NCBI GenBank assembly: GCA_026874595.1
Contig: CM049316.1
Span: 78,651,676-78,715,675 of the forward strand
Length of the DNA: 64,000 bases
Direction: 5' to 3'
Origin: Sipunculus nudus
Lineage: Eukaryota; Annelida; Sipuncula; Golfingiida; Sipunculidae
Shown: one piece after another, positions 37,331 through 50,002 of the stretch
How the letters are laid out: every line of letters begins with the position of its first letter
Numbering within the stretch: position 1 is the stretch's first letter
Position numbers and translations under genes: made by a program
The notes under the pieces: model-generated
Told to the model about the DNA's origin: nothing
Databases searched by the model: none
Seen by the model: only the letters and a program-made list of their open reading frames with translations

Positions 37331-38950
37331 CTAGATGTGTCGGAACGACACAAATGCCCTCGCCTTGGGCAAATTAGAAACATTTGTTAAATTTTGTAAA
37401 ATGTTAAGGAGGTGTCGTATGGTCAAAAGTAGGTCAATAAGGGCAAAATGCAAACTTGATCTGTAACGGGTCATTATCAAGCAAAACACCAAAAATCAGG
37501 CCAATATCTGCAGGCATTGTGAAAAAAAGTCCATACATGTGCATTTTAAAAAAAAAATTCTGTCTTTCATGAAATTTTCTATATTCAGGATCTATCATAT
37601 GGTCAAAAATAGGTCAACTGGGACAAAATGCGAACTCAATCTGTAAGTGGTCATAATGGGCCCACAGACCAAATATTAGGCCAGTATCTGTAAGCATTGC
37701 ATTGTGAAACTAGAATATAAGCAAAAGCTGATAATTAGTTATAAATTTAAAACGGAGAGGTATGTAACATGCTTCATAAAAATCCACCAAATTCTTCCTG
37801 AGAAATAAGCTCCTATGTTTTTTTTCTATACTAAGCTCTGTGAAATTGAAAAGTAGGTCAAGATCACCCAACTTTGAACTTGACCAAGATTTTGTAAATA
37901 TCATGCAACAACACTGAAGAAATGAAGTTCCTGTGTTGAATACCTTTGCAGATATCCTGCACAAAATGCGAAAATTGAAAAATCCGATAAAAATTCATTG
38001 AAAAATCAGAAATTGTAGGTGGTGCCACCGAAATTGTGCAGCACGCACAGACCATCATTTAAAATGATCATAGTAAGTTTTGTGAAAATCCACACAATGG
38101 TTCCTGAGATCTAAGCTTCTGAGTGTTTTTGTATAATCAGCTCTAAAACAAAGAAAAATAGGTCAAGGTCACCCATCTTTGCACTTGACCAAGATTTTGT
38201 TGATATACATCTTCACTGATGAAATAAAATTCCAACAGTGAATCCTTTTAGAGATATCCTGCTCAAAAGGTAAAAGTTAACAGACGCAGGATGGCCTGAC
38301 TCCGGACGGACAGACAGACAGACGGACAGAAGGACAGCTTGGGTGACGACAGTAGCCCATCAGCCTATTAGCTGAGGGCTAAAAATGGTTGAACATGTAC
38401 ATTTGTCATGAAAATTTATATTTTCCATGAAATTTTCTATGTTTAGGAGCCGTAAAACAATCAAAAGTAGGTCAACCGGGACGAAACGCAAACTCCATCT
38501 GTAACTGGCCACACACCAAAAATCTGGCTGTATCTGCAGTCATTGCGAAAAAAAGTCAGTACATGTGCACTTGCCATGAAAATTTATATTTTTAATGAAA
38601 ATTTCTATGTTAGGGCACCGTCAAATGGTTAAAAGTAGGTCAACTGAGACGAAACTTAAACTCGATCTGTAACTGGTCATTATCTGCCAAAACACCAAAA
38701 ATCAGGCCAATATCTGCAGGCAATGCAGAAAAAAGTTGGTACATGTTTATTTGTCATTAAAATTTATATTTTTCATGAAATTTTCTAAGGTCAGGAGCTG
38801 TAAAACGGTCAAAAGTAGGTCAACTGGGTCAAAAAGTGAAACGTGAACTCGATCTGTAACTGGTCATTATCTGCCCACACACTAAAATTCAGGCCAATAT
38901 CTGCAGGCATTGTGAAAAAACGTCCGTACAACTATTTGATTTTGGAATGA
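37331..38950. repeat. Degenerate roughly 180-bp tandem repeat (AGGTCAACTGGGAC units)
   Basis: Unit starts with AGGTCAA at about 37424, 37613, 38470, 38637 and 38817, with an unrelated module between 37700 and 38400 that ends in GGACGGACAGACAGAC-type sequence. The inner edge of the inverted repeat (38817) and the start of the tandem duplication (37497) both lie within this repeat. One 180-bp unit (38557-38736) is missing from the third copy. Confidence 0.8.
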
Positions 38951-40969
38951 TGGAAGGACGGAATGACTAACATGGGTAAAACTATATGCCCTAGCCACTT
39001 AAAAATAAAGGTGGCAACACCTCTTTTCTGGAACTGACCTAACTAGTCATGCTCAATATTCAAGGCAAGATTCATAACAACCCATGCATTAATTATCAAG
39101 ATATTGGGATTTTGTAGCAAATTAAGGATTATTCTGGGGTGTACTTTCAAGCCTTATAGCTCGGAGGATATAGGTCACAGTGACCTTATTTCAGGTTTTC
39201 AGGGAGATTTTTTATTGACCTCCCTGGATGTTCACTTAGAAGTTCCAAGGACCAGCAGTTACAATTTGTACCCTGCTAACTGACGACTGGAGCCGGGTGG
39301 CTGGACCCCTGCACCGACGACGGACAAAGCGCCATTCTTATACCCCAGTTGACTTAGTCAACCAAGCTAAAAAAGCTTGAAGCATGTGGTAACACCAACA
39401 CCGCAATTTCATAAATTTGCATAAAAATATTGTAAAAAAAGCTGTTTCTGATGTTGTAATTTTAGTATCTATTTTGGCAAAATTACCAGGTTCAGCTTCC
39501 TGTAACTCAGCCAGTATTCATCAGAAAACTGGAACCATTCAAACAAACCTGACAGATGGTTTTATGAAATATTTCTCTGAATTTATATTAAACAATTTGT
39601 CTAGACAGTTTCAGAGAAGAAAATTTTTAAAGGTTTTTATTAGCTTTTTTCCAATAAAAGTAAATATAAAAAAATAAGCAAAATCAAGTTTTTTAGATGA
39701 CTGATTTTGCATAAAATTTGGTTATGCTAGCCAGCTCTTAATGAAATTATACTTAACAGACTTAATTTCTGGCATGTATATAGGAAATATATAAGAGATT
39801 ACTTCTGGTAAATATTAGGAAAAACAGATAAGTGGTTTTGGTATTAGGTAGTCCTGAATTGCAATAATAGATTTTAATTGGTAATTTGGAATTTTTCCTT
39901 AATATCTGGAAGAAACAAAGTCATACTGACCCAATTTTAGGCTTGGTAGGAGATTTTGGGGACATCTAACAGTATGCCGAATTTCAGATTCGTAGGTCCG
40001 ACGGTTTCAAAAACATGCCAGTTTAACGGACGGACGGATGGACAGCCAACGGACAAAGGACCATGACTATAGCTCAGATGACTTATAGTCAGCTGAGCTA
40101 AAAATTAGCAATAATGAACTAATTTCTGGCAAGTACAAAGCAAATGTGTAGAGGAAAATGCATATTAAAATGATCAGGGTTAGATCAGTGGTTTTGATAT
40201 TAGGTAGTCTTGAAGTGTAACTAGGAAAATTAAGATTTTCCTTAATATCTCAAAGGTATCAAGTCCTGGTGACCCATATTTAGGAATGGTAAGAGCTTTT
40301 GGGGACATCTATATGGGGATATGCCAAATTTGGGAATCATTGCTCCAACGGTTCCAAAACGTACCCTGTTAATGGACGACTGGATGGGTAGCCGGACCAG
40401 CAGCTGACAAAGGACCATGACTATAGCTCAGATGATTATAGTCAACGTCGCTAAAAATGTAACTTTTCTTGCTCCTGTGCATATTTGTTTCTTTCATAAA
40501 ATAAATATGACACTTATTGGGATATAACAGTATCTTCTTATATGAATTTTACAAAAACCTCACAAATGTTTTGCTCATTTTCATGCAGAATCCTTATAGC
40601 ACTGTTACAGGGAGAAAACAATTGTTATTCTTACACAGTTCATACATATTAAGTGTTCATAGGAATCTTATGGAAAACTTTAACAAACTTACAGAAATAC
40701 TGTGCAACTTAAAGTTTTCAATAAGATTCCTGTGAATACTTTATTTTGATCAATCTAACAAACTTACAGAAATACTGTGCAACTTAGATCGATCAAAATA
40801 TGAATTATTACCATGAAAACACATACCATACAAAAGACTGTTCATCAGATGTCACGTTCAATGTTGTTACAACTGAAAAATATAAACTGTTTGACATGCC
40901 ATGCGTGTCAATGAGTGTGTTTGAGTGGGCGATAAATCAAGCTGATACTCTGAAAATGACAAAATATCC

Positions 40970-42211
40970 GGGTCTGTCTAAAACGCAGAGAAACCGCGGA
41001 GAGATGGAGAATTCGCGGAGAATTTGTGGAGACTTTGAGGAGAGTTTTTATATGCAATGATCCTTTTAAATACACATAAAAATCATTTAAAATCTCCAAC
41101 TATATTACTCTTAACATATTTGCGCACTGTTAAATGACCTAAATAAGTAAAAAATCTGTACATAATTAAGGATTTTACGCTCAACAATGTAGACTCACTG
41201 ACGAGTGAATGCGGTAGGCCTACGCAAAATTTAACACCCATCTATATCACCAGCTGATACTGACAGATCATTAGACAAAACCGCAAAACACCTCATATTT
41301 GGACAGTTTATTGTGCAAACCTTAACAAAACCACGAACGTGTATAAAATTTATAAGGGGTGAATGAAAAATATAATATTATAAATAAATCATAACTTTAC
41401 CTACATTTATTGTTAGATAATGGCACTATCACCATTTATAGTATATATAGACCCAATTTACACCACACTTCTTTCTGATCATAACAATACAGAGTATAAT
41501 AATAATAATAAAAAAAGATAAAAATATAGCACAATGTACACATATATACAGCAATAGTACAATAATTTATTTGTACAATCTTCACAAAACCATTTCATTA
41601 ATTGTTTTATTTATTTTTAAGACAAATGCACATTTAAAATGAAACAACTTATTACAGTTTTTTTCTCTCTTTTTTTTATTACACCCAATCATGTCCTCAA
41701 ATACATCTTCTATCCCACATTCACATTTAATCCCAATGGTTACAGTTGCTTTATATTTAGGCTTTGGTATTCTGGGAGAAAGTTTTGTTTTAGGAAATAG
41801 TGTATAAATGCCTGAACTGAAACAAGAAACTAAGTGTTTTGCATTAATCCTTGGTTAAAATGTTCAGTTTGTTTAATTTCTGGATTGGAACAAAGATCAG
41901 CTGTATTTGCAATCGCCAATAGCCCACAGTCTCCTGATGCTATTCGTTGTCTCTTGCGTGGCACAAAAAAAATCTTAAGAGAAGAGCCCAAGCAACTTAG
42001 AGCTGAATTTTAAATGAATGTACAGATTTTTAATTATTTCTGTCATTTAACAGTGAACAAATGTGTTAAGAGTAATATAGTTGGAGATTTTAAGTGATTT
42101 TAATGTGTATTTTTAAAGTATCATTGCATGTAAAATCTCTCTGCAAATTCTCCACGAATTCTCCGCGAATTCTCCATCTCTCCGTGGATTCTCCGCATTT
42201 TAGACAGACCC
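40970..42211. mobile_element. MULE-like element, right-arm copy
   Basis: 1242 bp, flanked by AAAATATCC at 40961-40969 and 42212-42220, the same 9-bp duplication read on the other strand. It is a duplicate of the left-arm insertion, not an independent one. Confidence 0.82.
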
Positions 42212-43505
42212 AAAATATCCTTCTTTTAACCATAACCTAGACCAGTCACTGAATCTTGTTCTTTAATAATGACTATTATGGGAATGAGGGTAATAGTGCC
42301 AGAAGCCTAAAGTTTGACAGAATTAAGAGTTTACGATTGTAGTAATATTTTTTAGTGTTAATTTGATAGTGGTGCCTACATGCATGCAGCCACATCTGTT
42401 GCTAAATTATTCATTTCTGGGACAATTTCATTCTTTTAACCAGCTCACATACCAGGATTAGTAAATATACATCAGCATAATTTTACTCTTTAAATTTTGT
42501 TCTCTGTCCTAATTTTCCGTACAATTATAAAAACAGTTTCAAACTTTTTTCATTATAACTATACTGATCATCAATGTAAGGCCGTCTGTTTGTACAGAGA
42601 CCTTGATATGCTTAAACTGGAGTTTCTTTAACTGATTTAGTGTGACACCAGATCTGTAATCAAGAGGCTTACAATTGGTGTCTCTCCTATTTTTTAAGTG
42701 TTTCTGGGATATCAAAAAAGCAAAAGATTGGACATCTGGTCTTGCACTCTTAGTATGGTAAACAAACAGTGTGGACTCTAATCACACAAACACTTTTTTA
42801 ATGTCCATGCATGCACTTTCCCTATAATTAACACCACTGTCACTGTTTCTCACACTTTCAGAATGCTAATAGCACATTTGTCATGGGCATTTTCCATTTA
42901 AAAGATCCACTGTCACTGTCCCTATGCTGAACAGGATTGTCACTGTACTGACACCAAACCATTGTCACTCTCATTCTGGCTATGCTTAACACTAACAGCA
43001 TTGTCAATGTCACTTTCACACAGTTAATAGTTGTCATTGCCACTGCGGCTATGCTATAAGCATTGTCATTGTAACTAGCCCTATGCTTACTTTCCAACCA
43101 CTGTCACTGTCACTGTTACTATATGCTTTATACCATTTTCATGTTCACTGTCATTATGCTAACACCATTGTTAAGTACAGTCATTGTCATTATGTTTATA
43201 CCACCATTGTCACTGTCACTGTTGCAGGGTTTTTAAATTCCCAGGAAATCAGCAAAATTCTCAGGACAATGGGAATTCCCAGGATTACCCAGAAAATACT
43301 GGGAATTATATAGATAATAGTCTCACCTTTCAGAATATTTCATATACCAGTATGTGTAACAATTATTACTACTATGCAGGTAACTCCTCATGTCAAATTT
43401 CTGAATTTACCTTTATCAAGAGTCCCATTCTTACCATATTTGTGGTAATTATGACAGGAAAAATGAGCTATTGACTAATGTGGACATCCAGCACCACAGA
43501 GGGTC

Positions 43506-43716
43506 TGAGAGTGAGACATCTCATTATCTAATATTATGATCGAGTGACGATGGCTGGATCATGGCACTATGTAGTGGGTAAGGTTTGAGAGAAACCCTAG
43601 AAAACCATGGACTTTGGACAGGCCACTATTACCCAATCTCATAAGCCACACCTGGAATTGAACCTGGGTGGCCAGTGGAGAGGGCCAAGCATTTGACCAC
43701 TCAACTGTCTGGGCTC
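43506..43716 (-). mobile_element. tRNA-derived SINE, right-arm copy
   Basis: Reverse complement of 27331-27541; B box at 43654-43664 on the minus strand. It arose by the arm duplication. Confidence 0.72.
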
Positions 43717-46700
43717 ATGAAATTTGGGGCTTATTTCGGGCAATTCCATAAAAATCTCCAGATAACAATCAAATGTGATAATATATTAGGTAAAACTATT
43801 ACCTCTTGTCTATCTCTACAAGCAGTACGGCAGTGAACCCAGTACGATACCACATTGATCATCAGACAGAATTGTTCAAATATGTTTGGGCACATATTTC
43901 TTGTGCAGCAGTAAGACGCCATATAACCCATACATATTTTCACTGATGCAGATAATTAGATGTCATTCAGACAGAGACCAAAGTTACTGCAGAACAGTTA
44001 GTATGAACAAAATTATGGTCACTGAGTTTAAATAAAATGAGAGATAATGAGGGAATATATCCTCAAGACCTAGCTGTTTTTGCAGGGGTTAGGGTTCATT
44101 TGCACAAAATTTGCATTAATTTTCTACTGGACCTGTCCAACGATCCACAAGTTAAACTGTCATTGCACATGGTTGTGTTCAATAATAATTTTACCAAATT
44201 TTTACCAGATTTTACCAACTGCCCATCCTACATGCTTGCGCATGTTATGTGAGGGGATGTGAGTGTGTGTGTGTGTGTATGGAGTGGGGGCAGGGGGATG
44301 GATTGTCAGCAAAGTGTTAAAATACATGCTACAACACAATCTGGCTCTTTGATAAATTTGATACCTTTATGAAATAGCATGTCAAACCATGTTCATAACA
44401 GGATCTTTATTATTAAACTAGATATTTGGTGCTATAGTATCCCCATACAATTAACCCCCCCCCCCCCAGTCTCAAAGAATAGGATCCCATCTTGAATTCA
44501 GATGCAGAGACTGACACTTGGCAAGCCACCATGGTTTCTTATAAGTATGGGCATATTTAAGGTAAAGATCACCCTCGAAGGAGAGGTCATGATCCAAACT
44601 GAAATCTCACTCCGTAACCCATGTCTATATACATGATAAGAAAGAAATCTGTCCATTAGTTTTCAACTTATCAGGCTCACAATGCTGTGAAGTGGCAATG
44701 GTGGGGTATTACAAGGAGCGAAAGCAAGAAAATGACACATGGTGGCAACACCGGTAACCGTATTCTGCAGAAGACAAAATAACCAAGATTAAAAAAAAAA
44801 ATTTATTTAATCCATCTATTAACTTAAAAATATAAGTATGGGAATATCATTTTAGCATTATCACCTGTGTGACCTTGAAATATACATCAAGTTCACCCAT
44901 ATTTTAACCTAACATAGCCCTTGATAAGATGCATCAAAGCCGTTGGTTTGGTGACTGTATCTCAAATTCTTTTGAAGTTATTGCGTTAACATCATTTTAA
45001 CAAGAAAACGACACAACATGTTGCCACCTGCATGTCTTCTGCAAAAGACAAAGCTCTCCAAGATCTTCAGTCAATTTGAGTTTTGGATTATTCCATGTAT
45101 CCCTTACTGAGATATTAAAGACTCTGTGTGAATTTCACCAAATATGGAAATATTCAAGGTCAAGGCCACTCTCATAGGAAAGGTCATGACCCCAATTTAA
45201 CTAAACACTATCCCATAATCCAACCAACCAAACAAACCAAAAGAGGTATATGCTCATCGAGCAGCTACCGGTTGCTGCGGTCAAGACCTCAGCCCTTTGC
45301 GCTCCTTTAGCATGTTCTCTGAGCCAACGGTCACAGTGCCATGCCAAGCCAAGCAGGGATCCGCAGAGGCCGCCTCTGTCCATCTCAAGCATGTGACCTT
45401 TTTAGAAAGCTACAGCATCCACAGCCACATAACCAGAAGCAACCCACATCCCCTCTACCGATCCCAGCAGCGGGAACCCAGCCATGCCATTCGAGAGCCG
45501 AACTCGATCTTGTGAACAACACTGTTTAGAGATCCATAGCCCTTGTACTTTCGGTTTTTGGCCATGTGGACCATATTATGGGGGTTTTCCAGTATATATG
45601 CATAATATAAAAGAAATCTGTCCATTAGTTTTTTACTTATAATGCTCACAGTACTGTCAAGTGGCAATTTTTGGGGTATTAAAAGGCACGAAAACAAGTA
45701 AAGAATAACAGGTGGGCCACCAAAGAATTCCGGTCACCAACTCAAATTTATATTCATATTTTGAACAGAAAATTCACATGTTAATCTCCAACCCCCCCCC
45801 CCCCCCCCCATTTAAATCTTTACAGTTTTCCCCTGGCAATGGGTATCAGAGTTTAAATCGAGATACGCTTAATTCAAAATATTGTTAAGACATTAAGAAA
45901 TGAAACAGAAATGGGTCTAATTACCCCAACAACCCAAATGGACCCAAAACAGTCCCCCCCAATGGACCGAAACGGATGTGATTGGTGACCCTAACAGACC
46001 AATATAGGACCCAAATGTTCAAATGATTTATTTCAATTTACATTACTCACATATAACAAACCCTTACATTTTTCTCAGATTAAACCAAATGTTTGAGTTT
46101 TTTTTTGTGCATTAACTTTGACGTTAACAAATCAAATACAAGAGCAAGGCAAACATGCATAATACGCCTGTTGTGTATCTGATGACCCCTGACCCCATTG
46201 AATATTTGTGAAATTTGATGAGAATGTAATTCAGGGTAGAAACTCTATTAATAAATATGTATAATGAGTTCCATGAAAATCCATATGATTTTTGGCAAGT
46301 CACCAAAGTGCAGTGGTCTGATCTCATAAAATACATATGGATTTTTTTTAAGAAAATCAAACTTTGGTGAGTTATTATATTAACATTTCTGATGAGTTTT
46401 ATCAAAATCCCTCATATTCTCTGCATGTTATCACAGCAAAACCACAAAGTAGCATATTGACCTTTGAACATAATAAATACTGCCCATCATCCAACTCAGG
46501 TGAGATAATCTGTTGGTATGTAGTTATGGTGAGTTTGATGAAAATCCATCAAAGCCCTAGTAAATTATTCCAGCGACACTAATAGTTAATGGACAGACAG
46601 TGGGTATACCAAAATACTCCCATCATATGATGGGTGTATAATAAAGAAAAAAATGTTACACTTTTTATTTTTTTAACTCAAGCTCATACATAAATCATGC

Positions 46701-48576
46701 ACTATAAAATATGATGAGGTTTAAGTATTGCTTTTGTAGTCATGGCAATAATTTTGGTATGAATTCAGCTTCGTGTTTAGTTTTAATAGGTGAATTTTAA
46801 TATTTAAAAGTTATAAATATATTGAAACTTCTGTGTGCCTTTGCAGTGTGCAGTTGCCATAATATACTAAACACCATACTTTTAAAGGTGTCAGAGCAAC
46901 TCTTCACCACTTGAATTATTGAAAAAATAATCGTTTATTCACACATATGCATACATACTTCACTACATCAGGTTTTTTCTTGTACTTCTGGCAGGCTTGC
47001 TAAGACATTACTTTTGTATGGAAATTTAATTATAAACTAAATACTATTCCAAAATATTTAATTTACTTTTTTATGTATTTTACACATTTTATTTACTGTG
47101 ATAATTTACATTTCTAAAACATGTGATTAATTCATTAACAAGCTTGCAATGAGTTTGCACAGCTAAACATAATTTGCTAAATCATTCAGAATTGCCTCAA
47201 AAAGTTTTTAGACTTGTTTTTCTTGTCATATGATTTTCCTTGTTTTCTTGAATTAAATATGTAACTTTCTCAGGAACATGGTATTATAAAAAAGGCATGC
47301 AATTGAGCTAAAAAAGATTTAGGGACATACTTGTATCAGCCACCACTGATTTCTGGCAATTTCAGCTGCCAGCTCAAGTGAGCCACAGACGGCTATTGAC
47401 TCTGGTCTCAGTTTTCTGGTCAACCATATCGGCTGCAGTGTGAACTGGAGAGTATCCTTTTGGGCTCTGGTTATGTGCAGGGCCCTTTATCACTAAGTTT
47501 ACAAAGCCTGTCAGTTATAACTGAATATGTTTGGCTCTATTTGCCTTCATCTATTAAAGAAATGAGGGTGACTTTTCATTATAATGTCTAGAAACTTTCA
47601 TCAACTTTGAATGTTTAGTTCTGCTAGTATTTTCTTTCTGCCATTTCTATCAAGACTAATTTTTCACAGACACAGGTATCCATTTTGATATTATATTTTT
47701 AACTTACACATATACTAAAGGGAAGTACTTATTTCCACTTCCCCCTCCTTGAATTGAGATAAAGAATGCTTAAGTATTTCCACACCCAATATATTATATA
47801 AAAGTTATATGTTTGTAAGTTTAGAAAGTAATTTACATCAGCTCTGCATAGGATTGCATGGGTCAATATAATAGAAGATGGTTATTTGTCCTACCATTAA
47901 TATCCAAATTGGTGACAACAGTCTTACCATTACTCTTACATGCATCCTATATGTTTCTTTGTAGTTCTGGTTTTTCTTTTACTTTGAACAAAGTTACATA
48001 TTTTGACACTATAGACATGTCATTCAAATTGTTCTGGATAAATTAGGTATAATTAGGTATATATTCGCATGGTTGATAAGTTGTTATAGTAGGCCTACTA
48101 TAAAGTACTTAATTCTAAAAATATTTATTTATTAATACAATTTTCTATTTTCTTGCGTTGTCACGGTTATTTTCACACTAGGTAATTAGGCCTATAGACA
48201 TGTATTTGATGTCTGCTTCTGAAATCTTAGGGGTGAAATATTCGGCTCAGGCAGTTTCATGAGAAATTTAACCTGTCATAAATATTTTCTCTCTTTAAAA
48301 CAAACTGATGTTAGGGCCTGTTTAGGTCAATCTTCACGTCCCTTTGTGTCCATTTGGATCAATATTTAAGTCCGCCTTTTAATCAGACCCACATTAATTA
48401 TAAATAACACACGTGAGCGATAATAAAGGCATAAGCGATAACCTAACGCATTCACCGAAAATAATGACATTATTTTCATCTGAAGAAAACTGTTAGTGGG
48501 TGGCTTTATAATGTTTTAAAGAAGAATCACAGTGAATATGTTATGTTATTCTATATGGCCAGAAATATGCACTTAC

Positions 48577-48625
48577 CGAGTACTTGCCTCTGCCGGATTT
48601 CCTGCCCCGCTTCACGCTGGTTCAT
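48577..48625 (-). CDS. Candidate first coding exon with splice donor (right arm)
   Basis: On the minus strand an ATG at 48625-48623 opens a 49-nt frame (MNQREAGQEIRQRQVL plus one base). It ends exactly at a strong donor GGTAAGTG, with GTAAGT at 48576-48571. Just upstream lie a perfect E2F-like TTTGGCGGGAA (48639-48629), a CCAAT box (48659-48655) and a CRE TGACGTCA (48676-48669). The local base composition is richer in GC than its surroundings. A good acceptor with a CTAAC branch-like word and TTTTCTTCAG occurs about 96 bp downstream (near 48481), but the sequence after it does not look strongly coding. I do not recognise the protein and cannot assemble further exons. Confidence 0.35.
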
Positions 48626-48628
48626 TTC

Positions 48629-48676
48629 TTCCCGCCAAAGCTAGGTGAACGGTGATTGGTCAAAATCGTGACGTCA
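48629..48676 (-). promoter_or_regulatory. CRE, CCAAT and E2F-like promoter elements (right arm)
   Basis: TGACGTCA (48669-48676), CCAAT on the minus strand (48655-48659) and TTTGGCGGGAA (48629-48639) within 48 bp, directly upstream of the candidate start codon. This combination is typical of cell-cycle-regulated promoters in animals. Functional meaning is inferred. Confidence 0.4.
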
Positions 48677-49378
48677 GATAAATGACAATATTTGTTCAGA
48701 AATGGTTCCCTGAAGTTTATTAACTGACAACTAAACCGTGTTAGCTGCTTGTTAAAAAAATAATAAGCCTAGAAATCGGACGAGGACTAAATACTAGTAT
48801 GTGAAGGTTTCAGTTTAATTTTAATTGTCTTTCAGATTCAAGACGTTATCGTTGTTCAATCTGAACACCAAATATAGGCCTTATTATAACAGCAATTGAA
48901 ACGTGTTTATTATAATTCGACTCTACAACTTTATCAGACCTATAGGGAAATATATATGTATATAAGCTATATCTATATCTAAATGGAGAGAGAAATACTG
49001 AGCGGAAAATGCTGTACAAAATATCCAACGAACACCATGAATAAATATATTATATATATTCTGGTAGGTACATACAGGTCATACCCCCAGTATATAGCAA
49101 AGGACAGCATTGACTCAGCCGGTCCTATGCATGCATCACTGCTTTCTTTACCCGTCATCCCTCCCTCCCTCCTCCATGATTGTTTTTAAGTCTCTTATAC
49201 ATGTACATGTTTGTGTATGGCGGTTACTCCACCATACCTGGGTTTTATTTCTTATATCATATTATTTTGTCTTTTTTGAGGTGCGGTATAATTAATAAAA
49301 TTATTGGCCCCAGTGCGGTCCAAGATCAAACAACTGACATCTCATGTTTTTTTATGGGTGTCTGGGCCTGAATGTGAC

Positions 49379-49382
<4 letters not shown>

Positions 49383-49450
<68 letters not shown>
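49383..49450. repeat. TA microsatellite, right arm
   Basis: About 68 bp of alternating TA, longer than the left-arm version at 21642-21683. Confidence 0.95.
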
Positions 49451-49453
<3 letters not shown>

Positions 49454-50002
49454 TTCCAACATCAGTTTACTGGAAGAGTATACTGCAGACATTCATTTTC
49501 AAACCTAGATATAGACCAGGTTTGGCTCGATTATAAATCGATTTTATATAGAGCCCGAAATAAGTCAAACCTAGATGAGCTGGCAAAGTTATCTTAAAGA
49601 AAGCTTTGAACCCTATGGCTGACAGGCCGTAAATCATATGCCCGCCTGTGTGTGAGAGAGGAGTGTGGTGATGAAGGTGGGGGGGGGGGGGAGGGGGGGA
49701 CCATGGGGAAAATGTCACCCCGTTCTATCAAATTTAATGTTGTCTGTGCTACTACCTGAATCATAACTTGATAACTTGTCCGATAATACCCCGTTTTCAA
49801 CAATTTATGCAGAAGTAAACAGTTCCACAATAAATTAAACTTATTATGTTCCCATTATATAAATAAATAGTTCAAGGGAGCCGGAACAAATTAGAGAGTT
49901 AGCAGTGCTTATGTTGAAATAATACCACTAATGCCTTGAACACACATAAAATGTAGAAATAACAGTGCATAAATCAATAAATTAAATTATATCACACATC
50001 AT

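Larger units (their letters stand above)
32232..38816. other. Spacer of the giant inverted repeat
   Basis: 6585 bp unique to the centre on the left side; its last 1.3 kb (37497-38816) is repeated directly at 53381-54580. It holds several tandem and inverted repeats listed separately and no convincing gene. Confidence 0.85.

Noticed and set aside
40800-41060. 86-residue open frame conserved in three copies (also 29989-30249 and 56504-56764)
   Set aside because: It overlaps one end of the MULE-like element and its flank; it is conserved only because the block is duplicated.
48400-48481. Second exon after the acceptor near 48481
   Set aside because: The acceptor looks good, but the following frame is AT-rich, soon meets a stop and has no recognisable protein content.
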